Shown here piece after piece: positions 22,641-34,245 of a DNA stretch of 64,000 bases. The translations under genes were made by a program, and so were the position numbers. Origin of the DNA: Salvator merianae (Eukaryota; Chordata; Lepidosauria; Squamata; Teiidae). The notes under the pieces were generated by a model. That model did no database searches and was not told the origin of the DNA. It was given only the letters and a program-made list of their open reading frames with translations. Each line of letters opens with the position of its first letter. Position 1 is the first letter of the stretch. Where the stretch lies: assembly GCA_003586115.2 (NCBI GenBank), contig QVOM02000023.1, positions 371,283 to 435,282 on the forward strand, in the 5' to 3' direction.

Positions 22641-25640
22641 AGTTTGTCTTCAAGGAAAAGACCTCTCAGTGGAGGAGCTTCTAGACCTCAAGACCTCTGC
22701 CTGGGCAGAACTTACAGGGAGACTCGAATGATCACACTTTTTCTCTCTGTTTTGCTGGCATTTCCTTTGTCTTGGAGCCTTCAAGATAAGGATGTGCATG
22801 AAAGAAATCCACACATTCGTTTTGCCATTGAAGCAAAAACCCATTTGTTTTGTCATTGAATCATTTAAATCGTTTTTTGCAGTTGTGTTTGCAAAATATC
22901 ATTTTTCCATTGAAAAAAGCCCTTTCCTGGGCAAAAACATAGCAAAACATGCATGTTTGATCGAATGTTCATTTTCATAAGTGGGAGACTGGTTCAATTT
23001 GATCAGTTTTGGAAATGTGAAAATTTGCATTTTCATTTTGATGCCAATATCTACTAATACAAATTATTTGATCAAAGCTGCATGTCTCTGCTTCAAGAGC
23101 AAAAGCCACTCACCTTGCTACCAGCTTGTAGAGACTGGAGCTCTTTGGGGCCAGAGCAGAGATCCATCTGCAGCCAACCAGATCCCTCTAGGACACCCAC
23201 AAGCAGAAAGCACCATTGACAGCCTCTCCATCTGGCCAGAGGGTCTCTGATCGTGGCAAATGGCTAAGAAGCCTTTGTTACAACAGCCATTTATCTAACG
23301 CATCTTGAATTGACTTCCTTACTAATCATTTTAAATGGAAACCCAAGTTCTGTCGACTTTCTCCACTCCATGTAAGGAATGCTCTTCCCCTATGAGGAAG
23401 CAAAGCAGTAATTCCCACAGACCCCTCTCTGTACATAGTTCTGGGGATGAATGGCCTTCCTTGCAAGCCTGGTGCCTTCTCCCACCATGTCTGTAGAACC
23501 TTAGAATTGTGCTGTGTTGCATATGGCTGACCTAAACAGAGATCTCGAGGCCATAAAGCAATAGCTTGATGAAACGCTCCATCCAGAGGTGACAGCTGTG
23601 AAAATGGCAAATTCCAGATAAGAGACCATTAGGACTGAAAATCAAACCGCTCATACTACAAAACCTTTGTCCAATCTGGCTACCCTTTGGGTCTTGTAGC
23701 CAGTTTTGGTCAGTGACTTTTACAGAGAGCGTAGATCTGCAAAAGGCAATGAGCAAGGGGACAAGACAGAGTGTTCGAGATCCAGTTCCCATGGTGCTAC
23801 TGGAAAGCATCTTTTGCAAAATCCTCCTTAGGGAAGGGGCTCACGCAAACAAGGCTTTGGTTTTTCTGGAAAATCGGGGGATTCTCCCACCAAACCAGTT
23901 CTCATTTGTTGTGGATCAGAACAAGAAGTGTGAGGAGTCACGAGTAAAAGTAAATGGGCCTAAAATTCTGAAGGCTATGAGGAGAGAGGGGCTAAGGAAA
24001 AGCTTCTTCCTGTTTCACAAAACCCCAGAACCCCACAGGGTCATCCAGTGAGGGCAGAAGCTGGAAGTTACAGACCAAGGAGAGGACCTCTGCCCTACCA
24101 TGTATGCCCACCAGATGCTATCATGGCTGCCAACCCAGATGGCTTCCTAATGGGATCAGAGGAGGAGGACTGTGGTCAGGGTGGCTGCGGTCTTCCTTCT
24201 GAAGACTGCACAACAGTATGTGCAAGGAGATGCCATTTGCCAATTTCCTGCCTGGGGTCTTCCTTAAGTAGGGTGATGTCATGCTAGAGGATGGGATATA
24301 CCAGGTTGCTCATTTTTCCTTGCACTGTGTCTCCTTCTCTTAAAAGGAACTTTGATAACTGCCCCTCCCTAATCTGAAATGCACTCTGGAAGGCTCCAAT
24401 TTTAAAAAGGGAGTGGTCAGAATTCTAGCATTTTAGGAGGACGGTCTGAATTCTTCAGGTATGCCATGTTAAAAACGTGCTGTCTGAAGATTCTTCACAA
24501 GTGGTTGCGATGTATCGGGATGATTTTTTTTTTTAAACAGCCCGCCTGCCTACCTGCCAATGCCGCAACTCCAAGGCTAGGAGGCCCCTGTCCAAGTGAA
24601 GGGGAGCTTTGAACCTGCCTGTGCTTATGTTTCCAGGTCAGTGAATTACTAGTGCTTGGATACTGAAGCCTGGACAAAGCCAAGCATTTAACTGCGGCTC
24701 TTTGAGTCACAGCTTCGTCACCTGGTTCAAGTGTGGTTGCCAGTCCAAGCAGGATATTTAATGATGTGTTCTTGCTTTTTCCAAAAGATCTACAACACAT
24801 TACAGTCTATATTTAGAAAGGATAGCCAACTCTGTAATATTAAAGATTTTTTATTGGCCTCAAAGCCATGTGGTCCACAGATGGCAAAATGTAGGGCAGG
24901 CCATTAGCAATACATGGCTGGGGAGATGCAAAGCTTCACCAATTAAACTCTGCCCGCTCTGCTTAAGCAGGGGTGAAATGTAACTGATTGAGCACCATAG
25001 GCCTAAACGTATTTTCTGTCAAAGGAAGTTCCACTGAGCTGAATGGAATTTATCCCCAGGAAATGTGTTTAGGGTGGAGACGAAAACCGCATCCTACCAG
25101 TCTAATTTTTAGGGAGCAGAACCAAAGTGGGCAATGTATTCCTTTTTCTTTCTCTAGTGCCCTTCCTTCCTTCTGGTACAATTAGGCTCAAGTAGGTTTC
25201 TAGGCTGGCGAGGGCTCAGCCCTTGGCAGGCAACACTTCCCTGGCACCCAGAAGCAGGTCAGGGGTGGCCTGGTGGCCATGACTGCGCCCTTACAAGCCC
25301 GGGAATGGCTAAGGGCAGCCTCCGTGGAAGAGGAGGAGAAGGGAGGTGTGCTGCAGGACATCCCTAGGGGGCTCAAGGCCAAGGTCAGCCTTGAACTCAG
25401 GACTCTGCCAAGGCTCTGCACTGCCCTGGAGTCCTTATCCGGCTGCAGGAAACCAGAGGTGTGATGGCTGAAAGGGGAGACATGACCTGGGCATGCTGTT
25501 TCCCGCCACGAGGTATCTTTTGGTACAGTATTCAATGCAAAAGTCTTCTTATGTAGAAACTCTGTTCGTTTTTAAGTTCTGCGAAACGGGATTTGATTCA
25601 CTACCACTTTTTTTCCATAAGGAAGTACTTTGAAGACTAT
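22641..25640. other. Unassigned intergenic sequence
   Basis: No exon, RNA gene or named repeat family is recognised. Open frames of 60-110 codons on both strands lack known motifs. Confidence 0.4.
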
Positions 25641-26500
25641 GGGCCTGTTTCACTTTCCACCCTAGAATGGGCTGATTAGCCCATTCTAGACTGGAATAGA
25701 CCCTATCATGCAGACACTGTCTGCACAGTGGGGCCTAAAAACTTACCTTAAGCCGACTACCAGTGTTCGCGGGTGCAAACGCTGGTAGCCGTACCTGATC
25801 CTTGCCATGACAACAGGTGCCAAGCAGCTGGCTGCTGCCATGGCAACCGGCAGCAGCTCCGTGCACGTGTGTGTGCACGCATGGTGGGCAATGGAGCCAA
25901 CCCCTTTGCGCTGGCCCAAATGGACCCGCACGAGGCCCCAATCGGGCCCACGACACTGCAATCGGGCCGGGGCGCCAGATGGGGCACGGGGCACCCCATT
26001 CGGCGTTCTGGTGCCTGATCACGGGCGTGAAGGACAGTCGCCACGGCAGCGACCTGCAAGTGTCAGACTGCTGCTGTGGCGACCATCCTTCATGCCCACA
26101 ATCGGGCACCAGAATGGTGGATGGGGTGCAGCATGACCCCATCCAGTGTCTCAGGCCCGATCGCGGCGGCGTGGGCCCGATTGGGGCCTCCCAGGGGTGG
26201 GGGTAGGCCCCATTGCCCACCGTGCATGCGTGACTGCGAGATCATGCATGGATGATGGGTGGGCTGATTGCCCAGAAGACGGTCACTGCTGCCATGGTGC
26301 AGGTAAGTGCAAACGAATTCTTACCTGAAGCTCACTTTGAGCTTCACGTAAGGCTTTGGACAGCTACTTACTGCACCAATGGTAGTAGCAATCGGCAGCG
26401 GATGAGGCCTGCTGCCAATCGCTGCGGCCGTCTTCTGGTGCGAACGCACTTGACTAGTGTGCGTTCCTGACACTCACTAGTTTCAAGTGCGAAAAGGCCC
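25641..26500. mobile_element. GC-rich element with a long internal palindrome, possible hAT-like non-autonomous transposon
   Basis: Two arms, about 25875-26050 and 26069-26232, are imperfect inverted repeats around a centre near 26060. GTTCTGGTGCCTGATC on the left pairs with the reverse complement of GATTGTG-type sequence ending CACCAGAATGG on the right. CGCCACGGCAGC pairs with GCTGCTGTGGCG, and GGTGGGCAATGG pairs with CCATTGCCCACC. Outside the arms, GGGCCTGTTTCAC at about 25642 and GTGCGAAAAGGCCCC near 26488-26502 resemble the termini of the hairpin MITE at 36193. The GC content is far above the flanks. The outer boundaries and class are inferred; no transposase is present, and several overlapping open frames are by-products of the palindrome. 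Confidence 0.6.
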
Positions 26501-26984
26501 CAAGTCCAACTCATCAAGTTCAGGTTTCTGTATCTCTACAAATGAACCATTTTGATGAACCACTTTGCAGCCCTCACCAATTATGGGAAATGCCTCCCTG
26601 CTCCCCCATCAGCTCCAGCCCAGGTCCTCGCAGGGCTCCTGACTTCAGGGCTCACTGAAGGGTGGCAGTGGCTATGAGCCGAAAGCCACTTAAAGGTCAC
26701 TGCTACTCTCAGAGGGGGAGAGCTGCATCCCTGGCTGTGCTCTTTATAGAACTTGTATTCTGCCTTAGTGCTCTGCTTCTTCCATAAAAAACCAAAGATC
26801 TTACAAAGAGTAGCAGAGCTGTAACTGGAGGGAGAAGTATGCAATGAAGAGGCCAGTTTTTAAAAAGGCAGAGGTGCACAAACCCAGTTGACTAACAGAA
26901 GATGGAGGAGGTTTGCCATTGCTTCACTGACTATAGCAAGGCTTCTGACTGCCTGGATCAGGCCAGAATGTGAACACATTCAGA

Positions 26985-27770
26985 ACACCTGATGATTCTG
27001 TAAGAAATCTTGACAATGATCAGGAAGCTGAATGAGGGGAGACAAAGTGATTCAGAAGAGAGAATGGCTGAAGATGGGGGAACTTACAGCAAACACATCA
27101 TAAGATTGACAGGACTGGAGGAGGGAATTCAAACTGGAGGTCGAAGCAGTTCAGAACACTTTAAAAAGCTCATTATAAAAAGCAAAATAGAAAGATCTGG
27201 ATTAACATTAGATATGAAGAAAACAGATGTAACGACTACTGCGTGTTCCGTGAATTTTCAGCCGGCAGTGAGAAAGTGGCAGCGTTAGGCAGTTTTGTTC
27301 TCTTGGGCTCCAAAATCGCCAAAGACAGCGAGTGTGGGTGAAGTTCGAGGAGGAGAATAATCTAAGGGAAGAAAGCCGTGACAAGCATAGACAAAATACT
27401 GAAAGGTGAGGTCGCGTCACTGACAAAAAGACCAGAATGGTTAAAGCAGCGGTCCTTTCCGCAGAAAGGCGCGCCTGTAAAAGCTGGATGCTGAGAAAGG
27501 AGAGGAGATTTCTCTGAATTATGGACCTGGTGAATGTACAGGACTGCAAGAATTACCAGCAAAACAGTCCTGCATCAAAGAAAACCTGACTGCTCTCTAG
27601 AAGGGAAGATCTGCAAGTAGAAACTTGTATGTTGTGGGCATGTGGTGCAAAAAGACAACAAACTTTAAAAAGTGCTGACACTTGGCAAACCTGAAGGCAG
27701 CAGAAGGAGAAACAGGACAGAAGCTGGAACAGGTGGAGGATCCCCGGGGAGTGAGACAGGTCTGCCATCT
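26985..27770 (+). mobile_element. RTE/BovB-type LINE 3' fragment, heavily decayed
   Basis: A broken + strand translation shows RTE/BovB ORF2 C-terminal landmarks. SGLTLDMKKTDVTTTA (the usual AGLKLNIKKTK motif) lies near 27196-27243. A LGSKI-like phrase near 27298 and a VKAAVLSAERRACKSWMLRK-like segment near 27440-27500 follow. A GHVVQKDNK phrase near 27640 and KPEGSRRR near 27690-27715 correspond to the conserved LGKIEGRRRRG end. Several frameshifts and stops interrupt it. RTE/BovB elements are abundant in squamates and known for horizontal spread, which supports the host assignment. Confidence 0.7.
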
Positions 27771-29160
27771 GCCCAGCCCAATCATGTTGCTCCACAGATG
27801 CTTTTTCTGGTCAGCTTTGCCCCAGAAAACCCACAGCCAGGCTGAGACATCCGGTGGCAGCTGCTGCCAGGAGTTGAAACCAGGTTTGCCTTGGCACCTG
27901 CACAGGGAAGAGGCCTCCGGGAGGAGGGGCAGGCAGGACCACTGAAGGTCCCTTGGGCTCTACCAAGTCCCTTTCTTTGCCAGCCCAAAAAGGATGCAGT
28001 TTGGCAAATGCTGCTTTTTGGCAGGCTGGGGAAACTCATCACTATCCCCATCTCTTTGGCCTGGATGCTCCAGGTCTTGCTCTTGGCCTGCCCTGCTTGG
28101 CCTCAGCTCCTGTCCAGGTAATGGGGCAGGAGGGTGTGCCGTGCATTCAGTAGCATGTCTGCCTGGATCTGATCCGACATCCTTTGGTCTCTGCGTCTTC
28201 TCACCTGAGCCCCGTCCCTTGGAGAGGGACCTTCAGGCGAAACGGCGGCACATCATGGCTTAGGCCCCAGGGCGTCCGCTAGACTGGCTCCATTGGCTGC
28301 CTGGGAAGGACGCTGGGTTCACTCGCGGAAAATGAAGGTCTCCATTCCGCTTATCCTTTGCGCAGTGTGTGACGGCATCCACTGGCCTTGGCGCGGCCGC
28401 ATCCAGCGGGACAGTTGCGCGGATGCTTTTTGATGCCCAGTGCCCGCCACGGAAGAGCCTCACTGGCCACCTGCTGCCAGAGAAGGCCTGAGGCCCACGG
28501 CAGCAGCCCTTTGGACTCTTCGTCGTTCAGCAACGCACCCACAACGGACGGGTGACGGGCAACCTCCGGCCTCCCTCCTTACGTTGCCGTATAGTCCAGG
28601 ATTAATTTAAAGCAACTGAAACGTTACTGCCGGTTGGAATACGTGGGACAAGTCCTCTTACTGACGGGCAGAGGCGACACGGAGGACCAGGGCCACGCTG
28701 GGTTCCTCCTCCTCGGAGTATCGGAAGCGCGGCGCTCTCTGCCTCTTTGCCTCCTCTCGCGTTCCTCAGGCCAGGCGGCCACTTCGCTCGCAGCTGCGTC
28801 CGGACGACGGAGGACAACTTTGCCAAGTCGGCACCGGCGCATCCTTCTCCCCCGTCCGTCCGTCCGTCCTGGGCCGTTTCGGCCGAGCCGCGAGGCCCCC
28901 TCTGCTCCGGCCCCGGGGCTCTCCGCTGGCGGAGGAGGCAGGGCCGAGCCGCGGCGGTCCCGCTGCTGCACGGATCCCGTCCTCCGCGGAGCGCGCTCGT
29001 CTTCCCATCTGGACTCTCGCGCGCCAGCCCTGTGCTGCTGCTGCTGCGGCTGCTCGAGACGCAAGGAAGGAACAGGCGACGGCGGGCGGAGGAGGCCGGG
29101 CAGGGGGCGGCGACTGCAGCCCGACTGCCCGCCTCCCTGCCTCCCTCCCTCCCTCCGGTG

Positions 29161-29286
29161 ATGGCGACGGCGCTGCCCGCCGCTGGGGCTGCAGCGCGCT
29201 CCGCTCCTCCTGCGCCTCCTGCGGCGGCGGCCGCCGGGGATCGCGCTTGGCCCGGGCACGGGCGCTGGCCCTGGCCCTGGCCCTAG
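29161..29286 (+). CDS. Possible upstream ORF in the ZNF618 leader (41 codons)
   Basis: An ATG at 29161 with G at -3 and G at +4 opens a short Ala/Pro-rich frame that stops at 29284-29286, 44 bp before the proposed ZNF618 start at 29331 and in another frame. If the transcript starts upstream of 29161, this uORF would reduce initiation at the main start. There is no conserved motif; it counts only if the leader includes it. Confidence 0.25.
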   Translation: MATALPAAGAAARSAPPAPPAAAAAGDRAWPGHGRWPWPWP

Positions 29287-29330
29287 CCGCGGCGCTGAGT
29301 GAGCGGCCAAGCCGGGCGAGAGGGGCGGCC

Positions 29331-29726
29331 ATGCCCTCGCGGGGGGCGGAGGAGCCCGAGCCGCCTAGCCGCGCCGCGCCGGGGGCAGCAACAGCACCCG
29401 CCGCGGGCTCGACAGCCTCGGCCTCGGCGGGGGCGGCGAGCAGAAGCCGAGCGGGCAGGGAGGCGGCGGCGGCCCCGGCTGCGGCGTCCAGGGGGAGCGG
29501 TCCGCACTGCGCGCCCCCCCCGCCAGTGCCGCCGGCGGGCGAGGGCTGCCTAGGCCCAGGCCGGGAGCAGGACGGCCGGGAAGAGCCGGAGTCGGAGCAG
29601 GAGCAAGAGCAGGAGCAGGAAGGCGGCGGCGAGCGGGAGGAGGAGGAAGCCGGAGTGGCGCGGGAAGGACAAGGAGCCGCGGGCCCCGCGCGGGATGCGC
29701 CTGCCGCCAGCGCCGCTGCGGCGCAG
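29331..29726 (+). CDS. ZNF618: ZNF618 exon 1 coding part (N-terminal Ala/Pro/Glu-rich extension)
   Basis: This is the first coding exon of a C2H2 zinc-finger protein. The open frame from ATG 29331 (context GGCGGCCATGC, G at -3) runs 132 codons to a consensus donor, GCGCAG|GTAAGG at 29726/29727. It ends in phase 0, which fits the phase-0 start of exon 2. The last residues, ASAAAAQ, echo the GAAAPQ that ends the first coding exon in human ZNF618. The human protein starts only ~11 codons before that junction; no in-frame ATG exists at the corresponding position here, so the protein is either N-terminally extended or starts elsewhere. The region is Ala/Pro-rich with an acidic run (EQEQEQEQEGGGEREEEE) at roughly residues 88-105. 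The exon and donor are well supported; the start codon is not. The frame is also open upstream, without an ATG, to at least 29247. Confidence 0.7.
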
Positions 29727-32700
29727 GTAAGGCAAGCAAGGAAGGACGGAGAACCCGCCCGCCCGCCTAGTTTGCGGCGCCCCGTCCTGCTGCCGCAGCG
29801 GCCGGGCAAGTAGGCCGGCGAGCGAAGCCGCCCCTTGCCCCCTCCCCCTCCCCCTCCCCCCCGCCGGTCTTTGCCCCCGGTCTTGTGCCGGAGGGGGCCT
29901 CTCCTGGGTTCCAATTTTTTTCCCTTTTTTTCCTCCAAATGGGAGAGTTTTTCGAATCGAAACACCGACGCCACCTAGAGGAGATTATTTCGCAAATGGG
30001 AAAAAGAGAACTGAAAATCGAGGGAAAAACGAGGAAATCTTTTTTTAAACAATTTTTTTTATTTCCGAAAGAAAAGTCTGAATTGTTAAGGGTGTTCGAA
30101 GACCAAATGACTATTCTGCTTCTGTCCCGGTTTTTCTGCTTTAAAAAAATCCGGTTTGAAGCAGATTGGAGTGGAGATCTGTTTGCTGTCAGTTGAATTC
30201 TGGTTTAAAGCACCAGTGGTTTGAATATGCAAATTAAATTAAACCTGAATTTGAATGAAATTGAGGCTTTTCTTGTCTTTTGGAGTGAAAAACAAAGAGG
30301 GTAACTGCAGTTGCGTCCGGAAGTGAAAATAATTTGCGGAGAAGCTGAGCAATTTCAAAGCTTTGAAATCTGGAAGAATTGTTACAAAGTAATTAGGAAT
30401 TATTGTGAATCTGATCTGATTGTTTTCTTAAACCTTGGGCTCGATATTCCTGCCAGTTAAAAGTTTGTCGTCTCGTTTTCTGTTTTTCAGGGGGGGGAAG
30501 CTTATGACACAGGAAATCTGATGCAGACACACCCCAAATATCATTGGGGTGATAATTTTATGGTTTTATGCAAATCTTACTTAAAGCCATCCTGCGTTTA
30601 AATGCGATTCAAATGCAAAATGTCAAAGGGGTTAAACGGAGGTTACTATGAAGCTTTTTTGTTCTTAAATGATGCATATTTTCGGGCACGGTTTGCCACT
30701 GGCGTAATTTAGGGCTACTATATAATTCTAGGGTTTAATTTACAGCCGTTTTGTAAAGGGGGGGCCTCCTTTGTGGGCGTCTTGCCTTCACAGGACAACA
30801 GTTTGAGCGACTGTGTCACAACATTTGTGTAATGCTCTCTATATAAAATGCAGATTATGTTAATTATATATGCAAAGTACTAATGGTTGGGAAAACTGCA
30901 TATGTGAAGTTGCAGATTTTTTTAAAGGACAAATTACAAAATTTAATCATGCTTTTTTGTTATTATAAATTTCCTTTTTTTTTCTTTCTGTGTTTGCTCC
31001 TAAACAGTGAAATCTTCTTTTTAGTTAACATTTAGTAGTTTGTGCTTAGAAATATGGATTTATGTGGCTGCTTATTGAGGTTGTTCTGGTAAAATTGCCT
31101 TATGAGTTTTTTATTGTTGTTTCTCTATGCATGTTTTTCTCTTTTCTTTTGCATTTTAAAATGAGACTAAGAGCCTCTAATTTTTGGAAATTTTACTTTA
31201 AATCTGTCTGAAAGCAGATGTGCAACTTCTGCGAGGAAAGCAGAAGGAGAGAGAAAAGGCCAGGTCAACATTGAATTTGGGAGAAAAAAGGAAAGGAAAA
31301 AAATCTTGCAGACGATTCTCCACTTTAAAATGGGAACAAAATATCAAGATGGCCGACACACCACAGCTGCAGCTGCTGAATTTGAAAAGGGCATTTCTGT
31401 GGTTGAACAGAACAGTGTCTGCAGCATAAATCCTTTCACCAATCCAGGAACCTCAATTCAAAAAATGTTTTAGAAAATTTAAAACTTTTTCTAACCCAAT
31501 TTTTTTAAATTCAAAATTTGGGAGGAAAAGGTTAAGAAAGTTGATGATTTCTTAAATTTGCTTAATTGTAAATTGTAATTGAATATTTGATTGAAATTTG
31601 GTTTTGTTTAGGTTTTTTCTCTTATAAAAGGAAATGTAATTCAAGATTCTATCTCTAGCCAATCCTGTTTGTCCCTCCCTCTCTCCACAAGGTGGGAGGG
31701 GGGAATCTTAGGTTTCAGGGAAGCTTCTGGAACAGCAAGTATAAAAGAAGCAGTTTGCAAAAAAACAGCTCAGAAAAATACATCTTTCTAAAGATTTTTA
31801 GTACAGAGATAGAAGGCCAACATTTTGCTTTTCATAGCATTAGTAGTGCAGAGCAATTTAACTGGTCCCAGACTGGTGTTGGATATGTTCGCTGTTTTAA
31901 ACTGGATTGAACAGGTTTTTGGTTACTGATTTATTTATGGTTTCCTGCAATGTTCAGCTGTTGCGTTTAATCAGTTTTCAGATGATACAGAAGCAGATTT
32001 CAGATTCCCATTTTTTAAAAAATTGTGCCACGTGACCGGTCACTTTGCTGTTTGTGCTTGCATGCCTCTCACTTCTTGTTTTTTTCACAGTCTGCTGGAA
32101 TTTGAGAGGTTGGCCTTGGAATGGTGATAAACTCTGGGCAGCAGTTTTATTTTGGTTTAGGATAAGTTGCCTCTGTGGCTGGGCTACACAAGAGTCCACA
32201 CTGGCTTACACTGGCTGGGGAGGGAGTGCTGCAGCGTGGGGGGCCTCCATGGTGGTCCAAGGAGAGGTACAAACCTGGTAGCGGCATAGAGGGGCTAGTA
32301 GAGAGTCCGCGTTTGTGGAAACATATTTGCCGTGAATACTTTGTGTTTCTTAAAAAGACATTGCAGTGTAACCTTCCTCAGGTCAGGTAATGGAGCTCCA
32401 AGCAGGCCCCTGAGGAAGCCCCAATTTTACTTGGGCATGCCCCTGTTTTCCTGCACAGAAGCTAGAAAGCTTGTATTGGTGGCCAGTGGCTTGAGTAAGG
32501 GTCTTAGATGTGTGGTCCATTTTTGTGGTGGAACAAGGGTCGTCTCTAACAAAACTAGTTGCGGAGCAGTGCTGTCCCACCTATAGGAAGTGCCAGATTC
32601 TAACAACTGCCCTTGGCTGAGACCATCGTGGGGCCTTTGGGTTGGTGGCTCCTGCCCATGGTTTGGCAAGGAGCCCCCAGGCGTCTGATTCTAACCCTGC

Positions 32701-33814
32701 CTCTGCACATACCTGTGAGGGGCTTTGGGGAGAAGCCATCACTCTCACCTCTGGGTTCATTTCTATTCAAAGCACTTTGACATGGCTGCCCAAATGCGTC
32801 ATCTCAAAGTGGTTTATACATACGAAGATTAAAACACTTAAAGTGATGCAGTTGATAAAAACAGTTGGATAGGAGAAGGAAAAACATCCTTTCCTAGTGA
32901 TGGTTATCGAGGCTGCAGTAGCTACTAGTGATACTATGGTCTTAAGATGGGCACAGTTAGGAGGGTTTTCAGGATTGTGGGTTACTGATGCAAGCATTTT
33001 AAAAACTGGTTCTGAAATAATTAGCAATCATGCAGTTTATCGTTTCCTGTGATCTTTTAGCATCACAGCCGTCACCTTTGCCAGTTTTCAAATGACCCCA
33101 GCTGGACCATGTGTTTTCCTTGTGGAGCGAACAAATGTATTTCTCTTACTTTTTAAATCTTGCCTTTCCCTTTAGGGCTCAATACGGCACAATTCTTGTG
33201 ATAGGATGTTATTCTCGTAACAGACCTGTGCGGGAAGCCAGGTAGATGGGGTGTGTGCAGGTTGGAGCTGGAAACACCCGAGGGCCTGTTCGCGCTTACC
33301 TTTTGGTGAGCTTCCGGACGCTTGCTGGACAGGTCCACCTGCATGCCCATGCCCATGCCCCATCACATCCCAAAGTGCTTCCAGCTGTTGCTGGATGCTG
33401 CTAGCTGTGGGCAACTAAAACATGCTTCTCTTCAGAGGTGACTTGTAGATATTCTGCTTGACCAGTCCAGGGATTGTGAATGGAGGTTGCTTGGGAGCCC
33501 AGCTGAGCTTCTGGTCCAGGGAGAGTCTGTTGGGGAGGCTGGTTCTGGGGGCAGGTGCCTTGATCTGGAGTCTCTGCGTTGACCTGGTGAGTTTCCAGTC
33601 AGCTGCCTCCTTGGCCTGGCAGTGAGATCCTAGCCTGATCCAAAGGGTTACGTTTAAGGGTCCACCCCCGCCCCGAGTTAAATTTAGCTCTGATCAGTAG
33701 AGATAAAAAAAACTATGCAGTTGATAGATGGTGGAACTATTCTGAGGCCCGCTTGTTTTTCATTTCTGCTGCCGAAACATGTATAATATTAACCTGATTT
33801 CTGCCATTTTACAT

Positions 33815-33900
33815 ACTGTTTTTATTGTTGTAACCCACCCTGAGACCTTTGGGTGTAGGGTGGGATAAAATGCAAACAAACAAACAAGTAAACAAAACTT
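33815..33900 (+). repeat. SINE/LINE 3' tail
   Basis: The phrase AACCCACCCTGAGACCTTTG, then a GTGGGATA-type block and a CAAA-repeat end, recurs in the window at about 34190-34240 and 39962-40017, and in reverse at 49848-49915 and 50281-50348. It is the 3' end of a dispersed non-LTR-mobilised repeat. The body upstream is not identifiable. Confidence 0.6.
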
Positions 33901-34160
33901 TACGGGGTAGGCATATTTCTCAGCATACAAAAAATCATGTATTCATTTACTATGTTGGGGTAGAAAGTTGTTCTACCCATACTGATGAGCGGCAGTTGAC
34001 CTTTCGGCAGCCTTGCCAGTATCCTTTGACAGCTCCTAGCTGTGATGCCACCTCCGTCCACCATGAGTTCAGAAGGAGACCTCAGTTACCTCTACCTGAG
34101 TGTTGTTCTACCAGAGAGGATGGGTTACACTTTAAATATGATTTAGGTATATTCTATATA

Positions 34161-34245
34161 TTTTATTTTATTTTATTTTATATTGTTGGGAACTTCCTGG
34201 GACCTTCAGGTGAACGGTGGGATATAAATTCTTAAATAAATAACC
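34161..34245 (+). repeat. TTTTA microsatellite and SINE/LINE 3' tail
   Basis: A (TTTTA)n run at about 34161-34182 precedes GGGACCTTCAGGTG...GGGATATAAATTC and an AAATAA end, a diverged copy of the tail described at 33815. Confidence 0.55.

Larger units (their letters stand above)
28500..29880 (+). promoter_or_regulatory. ZNF618: CpG island promoter of ZNF618
   Basis: This is the only long, CpG-dense stretch in the window. It contains the inferred first exon and ends in C-rich repeats near 29840-29866. The transcription start cannot be placed from sequence; no convincing TATA box is seen, as usual for CpG-island promoters. The antisense strand is also open for about 400 codons (28766-29974), an expected by-product of extreme GC content. 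A divergent transcript is possible but unsupported. Confidence 0.8.

Noticed and set aside
25735..26220. Several overlapping 80-160 codon frames on both strands
   Set aside because: They sit in the GC-rich palindrome and mirror each other on opposite strands, which explains their openness.
28766..29974. 402-codon antisense open frame over the CpG island
   Set aside because: It is extremely rich in Arg, Ala, Pro and Gly, as expected where GC content makes stop codons rare. It overlaps the supported exon 1 of ZNF618 and shows no domain.
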